Of a stretch of DNA of 15,821 nucleotides, positions 12,101 through 15,821 are shown one piece after another (position 1 is the first letter of the stretch; each line of letters starts with the position of its first letter). The stretch covers positions 1 to 15,821 of the forward strand of contig JBJEPE010000040.1 in assembly GCA_051881075.1 (NCBI GenBank), in the 5' to 3' direction. The notes under the pieces were generated by a model, which saw only the letters and a program-made list of their open reading frames with translations, was not told the origin of the DNA and searched no databases. The stretch comes from RUG14223 sp051881075. Its GTDB lineage: Bacteria > Bacillota > Clostridia > Oscillospirales > Acutalibacteraceae. The translations under genes were made by a program, and so were the position numbers.

Positions 12101-12194
12101 TTTATGCTACGAACAAATTTCGCCATTCTACGCATTTTTCCTATCCCTATAAAACCGGGCTGTAGAAAACAATTAGTTTTTTACAGCCCGGTTT
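12101..12194 (-). repeat. Dispersed hairpin-tail repeat, copy A (inverted relative to copy B)
   Basis: Read on the minus strand, a hairpin (12194-12152) is followed by a tail (12149-12101) that recurs at 13494-13600 on the plus strand. The last 25 nt (12125-12101) match copy B at 24 of 25 positions and the segment before it (12149-12123) matches at about 23 of 27. Copy A lacks a 55-nt block present in copy B. Confidence 0.8.
12152..12194 (+). terminator. 19-bp hairpin, likely transcription terminator after clpC
   Basis: AAACCGGGCTGTAGAAAAC (12152-12170) pairs over 19 positions (one G-T) with 12176-12194 around a 5-nt loop. It is followed by GTTATAT rather than a solid T-run, so termination may be moderate. 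It is the first strong hairpin after clpC, though 176 nt downstream, and is part of repeat copy A. Confidence 0.6.
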
Positions 12195-12506
12195 GTTATA
12201 TATCACCACCATTTGCCAATAGTATGTATGGTTGATACATAGGCAGCTTGTAATGCTATACAGAACAAACTTAAAAAGTCTTTGTATAGTTGATTTTGTT
12301 GCAATTCTGATGCAAGTCTATTGTAGCGTTTTTTATTGGGAGAAAAGACTATGATAAAAGTATATTACTTAGCATTTCTAAAATGCTATTGATATGTTGT
12401 TTTATTCATTACCGCTGTTTTGCACATACCGACATAATTTGTAATATCCCATACATATTATGATAACTGTTAATTAAGCTGTTAAATATGATCTTTTAAT
12501 AAACCA

Positions 12507-12535
12507 TTGACATATGCCTACATAGCGTGTATAAT
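12507..12535 (+). promoter_or_regulatory. Perfect sigma-A promoter of the GNAT gene
   Basis: TTGACA (12507-12512), 17 nt, TATAAT (12530-12535). The start near 12542 gives an unusually long leader of about 218 nt. A small dyad, GTTAG-ATAA-CTAAC (12555-12568), lies near the 5' end of the transcript. Confidence 0.9.
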
Positions 12536-12653
12536 AGCTGATATAAAACACATGTTAGATAACTAACGATTTGAAATTATATTATAAACAAGTCAACATT
12601 CTTTCTTAAACAAGAGAGATTGTCATAAATTATTTTTTAAGGAGCTTTGCTGT

Positions 12654-12689
12654 TTGAAGAAAAACAACAACTTGGAGATAGTATCGTAA
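12654..12689 (+). CDS. Possible 11-residue leader peptide
   Basis: AAGGAG (12639-12644) is followed after 9 nt by TTG and the frame MKKNNNLEIVS with a TAA at 12687. It ends 2 nt before a hairpin, in the long leader of the GNAT gene. The layout resembles leader peptides of translational attenuators. The TTG start and tiny size keep this speculative. Confidence 0.35.
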   Translation: MKKNNNLEIVS

Positions 12690-12691
12690 AC

Positions 12692-12725
12692 GGAAGGTTT
12701 GCGAATATTTCCACACAAACCTCCC
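12692..12725 (+). other. Leader hairpin before the GNAT gene
   Basis: GGAAGGTTTG (12692-12701) pairs at 9 of 10 positions with CAAACCTCCC (12716-12725). It ends 23 nt before the GGAGG that serves the GNAT gene, so it does not itself hide the ribosome site. With the short ORF upstream it could form an attenuator. Confidence 0.5.
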
Positions 12726-12759
12726 GTATGAGTCGTCAACATTTTCAGGAGGAAAAACA

Positions 12760-13386
12760 ATGAATAAACAAGACTACATAATTCGTTTGGAAACACCGGA
12801 CGACTACAGAGAAACCGAAACCCTCGTACGTGAATCATTCTGGAACGTATACCGCCCTGGATGCCTTGAACATTATGTTCTGCATACCTACCGTACCGCA
12901 CCCGACTTTGTACCGGAGCTTGATTTTGTTATGGTTAAGGATGGCAGGATAATCGGTCAGACTATGTATGTGCGTACACACATACTTTCGGACGACGGTA
13001 GAAAAATCCCCATAATGACTATGGGGCCTATATGTATAGCGCCCGAGTACAAAAGACAGGGCTACGGTAAAGCACTGCTGGATTATTCTATGGAACAGGC
13101 CGAAAAGCTTGGTGCAGGCGCACTGTGCTTTGAGGGTAATATAGAATTTTACGGTAAATCGGGCTTTGTCTTGGCATCTTCCCTAGGTATTCACTATCAC
13201 GGCGAACCGAGAGATGCAGAGGTTCCGTACTTCTTATGTAAAGAACTCAAGCCGGGATACTTAAGCGGCATAGAGGGAGTATATAAAACACCTGACGGGT
13301 ACTTCGTAGATGAAGCAGAGGCAGAAAAGTTTGATATGACTTTTTCGCCTAAAGTAAAATTAAAGCTTCCTGGTCAACTGGTATAA
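12760..13386 (+). CDS. GNAT family N-acetyltransferase (YhbS-like)
   Basis: This 208-aa protein would transfer acetyl from acetyl-CoA to an amine of unknown identity. The GNAT fold is visible: an N-terminal IIRLETPDDYRETETLV, a central MTMGPICIAPEYKRQGYGKA with the acetyl-CoA loop Q-GYG-A, the following helix LLDYSMEQAEKLGAG, and ALCFEGNIEFYGKSGFVLAS, the 'YGK-GF' strand shared by the YhbS-type group. About 60 extra C-terminal residues follow. GGAGG lies 6-7 nt before the ATG. It is a single-gene unit with a perfect promoter, bracketed by inverted repeat copies A and B. The substrate cannot be deduced. Confidence 0.88.
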   Translation: MNKQDYIIRLETPDDYRETETLVRESFWNVYRPGCLEHYVLHTYRTAPDFVPELDFVMVKDGRIIGQTMYVRTHILSDDGRKIPIMTMGPICIAPEYKRQGYGKALLDYSMEQAEKLGAGALCFEGNIEFYGKSGFVLASSLGIHYHGEPRDAEVPYFLCKELKPGYLSGIEGVYKTPDGYFVDEAEAEKFDMTFSPKVKLKLPGQLV

Positions 13387-13440
13387 AACAAACGGATAAA
13401 CAATAACCGTCTGTACAACAGATGGCTTGCACAGGACTTT

Positions 13441-13600
13441 TATCCCCTATTACCGGTGTCTGCAAAAGTTTTAAATTTTTTACAGACCTGTTTTAGGGGA
13501 TAGAAAAATTTGTAGAATGGACAAAAGTATTTATTTTGTCTGCTGTTACCCGACGTCGTAAAATAGTACGCCGAGTGGCGAAATTTGTTCATAGCATAAA
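13441..13600 (+). repeat. Dispersed hairpin-tail repeat, copy B with a 55-nt insert
   Basis: A long imperfect hairpin (TATCCCCTA 13441-13449 with TAGGGGATA near 13494-13502; inner GTCTG with CAGAC) is followed by the tail shared with copy A. The tail is split: 13494-13520 and 13576-13600 match copy A, while 13521-13575 has no counterpart there. TGG stands at both edges of the insert (13518-13520 and 13576-13578) and once in copy A. The insert itself starts with a dyad, GACAAAA-n7-TTTTGTC. The hairpin may terminate GNAT transcription. Confidence 0.75.
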
Positions 13601-13887
13601 TCATTTTTTATTTAATTGTATTTTAGATTTTAAGATCTTGATTACCCTTGCAATAATTCATTCAACACTTATATTGCCTTGTTTTATGCGGTCTGCACTT
13701 TTTACATTCCATTTCACCTTAATTCTATTCGTTTTGTCCCGTTTGCATTATCTAAAAGGAGCATTTATATTCTCACTGCACTTTAAAGTGTACTTTTGCT
13801 ATTAAGCTTACATGATATGATTATAACTTTATCATAAATCTTTTGAATAAATTAAAATCATATCGTAATTGATTTTGCGTAAAATTA

Positions 13888-13916
13888 TTGACTAGCGTAC
13901 GAAATAATGATATTTT
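13888..13916 (+). promoter_or_regulatory. Promoter of the alpha/beta hydrolase
   Basis: TTGACT (13888-13893), 17 nt, TATTTT (13911-13916). The match is good at -35 and moderate at -10. A TATAAT a few bases later has too long a spacer. Confidence 0.5.
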
Positions 13917-14003
13917 ATAATAAACATCTTTTGACTATCTGCCAATAGATGAGAAAAATGCCCTCTGCAAATTTTTTAGAATTAAATGAAAAGGAAGCAA
14001 AAA

Positions 14004-14948
14004 ATGAGTATTTATATTTATATTATTATAGGAGCTGTAGCCTGTATTGCAGCAGTAACTGCATTTGAGTGCACATACTTTTATCGCAGAACAATGAAAA
14101 GGAATAAAGTGAAAACAGAGCGTACAATAAAAATGGCCGGCACTGACTGGAGTCAGTATATGCCCTTTATTAACGAACGAAAACAATATATGCTTGCTCA
14201 GCCCCACAGCGATGTTTACATAAATTCAAATGACGGCCTTAAGCTGCACGGAACATATTTTCCGGTAGGTGATGAAACCAAAGTAGTAATATGTTTTCAC
14301 GGTTACACAAGCGAGGGTATGAAGGACTATATTGCACTATCAGGCTACTATCTTAAAAATGGCTACAGTATGCTTGTTGTAGATGAAAGAGCACATGGAC
14401 AAAGTGAGGGTGAACATATCGGTTTTGGCTGTTTAGACAGATTTGATGCGCTTTGCTGGATCAATTTTATAATTGAAAAATGTACTGACAAGGTACAAAT
14501 TCTTCTTCACGGTACATCAATGGGCGGCGCAACGGTGCTTATGGCCAGCGGTCTTGAATTGCCAAAACAGGTTAAGGGGATTATTTCCGACTGTGGATTT
14601 ACTTCGCCAAAATATGTCTTCACTCATGTACTTCATTCTATGTATCATCTGCCTGCTTTTCCCGTTATACAAATTACCAGTGCTGTAAACAGGAGAATAG
14701 CGGGTTACGGAATGGATGACTGTAACGCTACAAGAGAAGTCCAAAAGGCAAAACTACCCATTCTTTTAATTCATGGCGATGCGGATTTCTTTGTCCCATG
14801 CAGTATGTGTGATGAGATATATGAAAACTGCTCATCTCCAAAGAAAAAACTAATAGTACCAGGTGCAAGCCACGCAGAAAGTTATTATAAGGATACCGGC
14901 GCATATGAAAACGCTCTTAATGATTTTATCAAGGAAACCATTACATGA
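14004..14948 (+). CDS. Membrane-anchored alpha/beta hydrolase
   Basis: This 314-aa serine hydrolase of the alpha/beta fold probably acts on an ester or peptide-like substrate outside the membrane. The start at 14004 is preferred over the in-frame ATG at 13986, because AAGGA lies 8 nt upstream of it. An N-terminal membrane helix (residues about 3-24, YIYIIIGAVACIAAVTAF) is followed by a basic stop (YRRTMKRNK). The catalytic apparatus is complete: oxyanion strand CFHGYTSEG, nucleophile elbow GTSMGG (Ser172), HGDADFFVP (Asp261) and GASHAES (His290). The family resembles YqkD/YfhR-type predicted peptidases and hydrolases. It is transcribed alone; the substrate is unknown. Confidence 0.88.
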   Translation: MSIYIYIIIGAVACIAAVTAFECTYFYRRTMKRNKVKTERTIKMAGTDWSQYMPFINERKQYMLAQPHSDVYINSNDGLKLHGTYFPVGDETKVVICFHGYTSEGMKDYIALSGYYLKNGYSMLVVDERAHGQSEGEHIGFGCLDRFDALCWINFIIEKCTDKVQILLHGTSMGGATVLMASGLELPKQVKGIISDCGFTSPKYVFTHVLHSMYHLPAFPVIQITSAVNRRIAGYGMDDCNATREVQKAKLPILLIHGDADFFVPCSMCDEIYENCSSPKKKLIVPGASHAESYYKDTGAYENALNDFIKETIT

Positions 14949-15007
14949 AGGTCTTAAAAACTATAAATCATATCTGTTCATAAAAGCAGATTATTAATTC
15001 AAGACCT
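14949..15007 (+). terminator. Inverted repeat after the hydrolase gene, weak terminator candidate
   Basis: AGGTCTT (14949-14955) pairs with AAGACCT (15001-15007), enclosing a smaller ATCTG/CAGAT dyad. The loop is long and no T-run follows, so this is only a possible terminator or processing site. Confidence 0.35.
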
Positions 15008-15375
15008 ACAAAATTGACACATTTAACTATAAAATCTGCCTATCGTAGAGTGATACTATGTTATAAAATGTAAAAACAGAAGTTAGTTGCGATGTATTTT
15101 CATCAAAAAGGTTATTAGATTTCTTCGTGCTTAATATTGGAGTAGCTTTTCAACCACTTTTTTATGCTTGATATAAATTACATTAAATAAAAATAGCTTA
15201 TAAGCAAATAGAAATATAGCAGTATTTTCGATAATAATATATCATTTTATACAAATAGTAAAATAGCTTCATAAGCTAATCCAATAATATATATACAAAG
15301 ATAGAATCGGTAAATATTATGCCATCGCCTTTAGCATTTATTTATCAATTATTTGAAGGGGGAAATATAAATTTT
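14949..15375. other. 427-nt AT-rich intergenic region
   Basis: No gene seen. It contains the inverted repeat after the hydrolase, and two related palindromic sites in direct orientation 70 nt apart: GCTTATAAGC at 15196-15205 and AGCTTCATAAGCT at 15265-15277, each preceded by AAAATA. These could be binding sites for a regulator of the downstream membrane gene. I find no convincing promoter. Confidence 0.5.
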
Positions 15376-15821
15376 ATGAAAGAAGAAGCAGTTATCACGA
15401 ATAGTACATTAAAAACAATTCAGGTCATCTCTAAGATTGCAAAAATAATAAGTACAATCTTCTTTGTCTCTAGCATAGTAGGAGCATCAATATTCTTTTG
15501 CAGTATATTTGCCATATCTTTTGGTGCAAATGATATAATGAGTATCGGTAATGTAACCATTAAGGGAATATTTGAAAACAATACCGACTTAAGCACAAAC
15601 GATATTTATGCCGGTATGGTAGTTGCTTGCATCATGTGCGTAATTGGAGCTATACTCTCAAAATTTACCGAGTTATATTTTAAGCATGAACTTGCCGACG
15701 GAACACCTTTCACCATTAGGGGTGCAATGGAAATACGCAGACTCGGCATACTCAACATAGCCTTATCTTTAGGTGGAACAATCGTTATATCTATTATTCA
15801 CGGAATCATGTCGCATGTTTT
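15376..15821 (+). CDS. Multi-pass membrane protein, DUF2975-like, 3' end missing
   Basis: The frame is open from the ATG at 15376 to the window edge (148 codons). GAAGGGGG lies about 14 nt upstream, a somewhat distant ribosome site. Hydrophobic segments lie at about residues 24-50 (IISTIFFVSSIVGASIFFCS), 79-95 (GMVVACIMCVIGAILS) and 123-145 (LGILNIALSLGGTIVIS). The loop YFKHELADGTPFTIRGAMEI and the following RRLGIL match the 'GxPFTxxxxxxxRxIG' pattern of DUF2975 membrane proteins, which often sit beside a small HTH regulator. Such a gene might follow outside the window. Family assignment is by motif only. Confidence 0.7.
   Translation, partial: MKEEAVITNSTLKTIQVISKIAKIISTIFFVSSIVGASIFFCSIFAISFGANDIMSIGNVTIKGIFENNTDLSTNDIYAGMVVACIMCVIGAILSKFTELYFKHELADGTPFTIRGAMEIRRLGILNIALSLGGTIVISIIHGIMSHV

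Larger units (their letters stand above)
11977..12759. other. 783-nt intergenic region between clpC and the GNAT gene
   Basis: I see no credible gene. It holds, in order, one copy of a dispersed repeat (12101-12194) with a 19-bp hairpin, an AT-rich stretch with a small perfect hairpin (TAGCATTT 12370-12377, AAATGCTA 12381-12388), a perfect promoter at 12507-12535, and a ~218-nt leader. The stretch about 12200-12500 shows nothing else I can support. Confidence 0.6.
13387..14003. other. 617-nt intergenic region between the GNAT and hydrolase genes
   Basis: It contains repeat copy B with its hairpin (13441-13600), a 12-nt palindrome CACTTTAAAGTG (13779-13790) and a promoter for the downstream hydrolase (13888-13916). 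An open frame at 13536-13805 exists but does not look like a gene. The remainder is AT-rich without features I can support. Confidence 0.6.

Noticed and set aside
12542..12760. T-box or known riboswitch in the GNAT leader
   Set aside because: No T-box core sequence, anti-terminator or T-run was found; only a single hairpin and a possible short peptide are visible.
13536..13805. Open reading frame of 89 codons on the plus strand
   Set aside because: It starts inside the dispersed repeat copy B, has no ribosome site, and its product is an odd mix of F, L, H and I typical of translated AT-rich non-coding DNA.
1..15821. tRNA or rRNA genes
   Set aside because: No cloverleaf-compatible segment or conserved rRNA stretch was recognised on either strand by eye.

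Overview
The window looks like a low-GC, spore-forming member of the Clostridia. An Oscillospiraceae/Ruminococcaceae-type gut organism is my best guess, from the gene families and the preference for ATA, AGC and CTT codons; the genus cannot be fixed from sequence reading alone. Two kinds of DNA meet here: the end of an integrated phage-like element (about 1-5455) and host chromosome (about 5456 to the end).

Element, 1-5455. Everything convincing is on the + strand, apart from one small RNA. It opens with the 3' part of a phage endolysin (GH25 + SH3-like + LysM), a small Cys-rich ORF and an LL-H type holin. Four consecutive hairpins follow, the last a strong terminator. A lipoprotein gene with its own promoter and a tiny hypothetical gene form a probable moron ending at another terminator. 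Next comes a control-like region: a perfect TTGACA-17-TATAAT promoter, a 42-aa ORF flanked by mutually complementary arms, and a ribbon-helix-helix (RHH) gene whose expected start codon reads ACG. On the opposite strand there is a compact ~79-nt RNA gene with its own perfect promoter and intrinsic terminator. A 70-aa ORF and a tightly coupled five-gene cassette of unknown function follow, then a repeat-rich non-coding segment. The element stops inside the spore-coat gene cotJC, of which only the first 65 codons are present.

Host, 5456-15821. The cotJA-cotJB-cotJC' operon runs leftward. A CAT-like acetyltransferase runs rightward with its own promoter and terminator. Then comes the class III heat-shock operon ctsR-mcsA-mcsB-clpC, preceded by a consensus promoter embedded in several CtsR boxes. 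CtsR represses the operon; McsA and McsB (protein arginine kinase) relieve repression and mark proteins for degradation by ClpC with ClpP. Downstream is a GNAT acetyltransferase with a perfect promoter and a long leader that may encode a short peptide. It is bracketed by two inverted copies of a hairpin-containing repeat. A membrane-anchored alpha/beta hydrolase and the start of a four-helix membrane protein (DUF2975-like) complete the window.

The points most worth following are the cotJC interruption, which resembles the sporulation-gene-splitting skin elements; the RHH plus antisense-RNA control module; and the inverted repeat pair around the GNAT gene.
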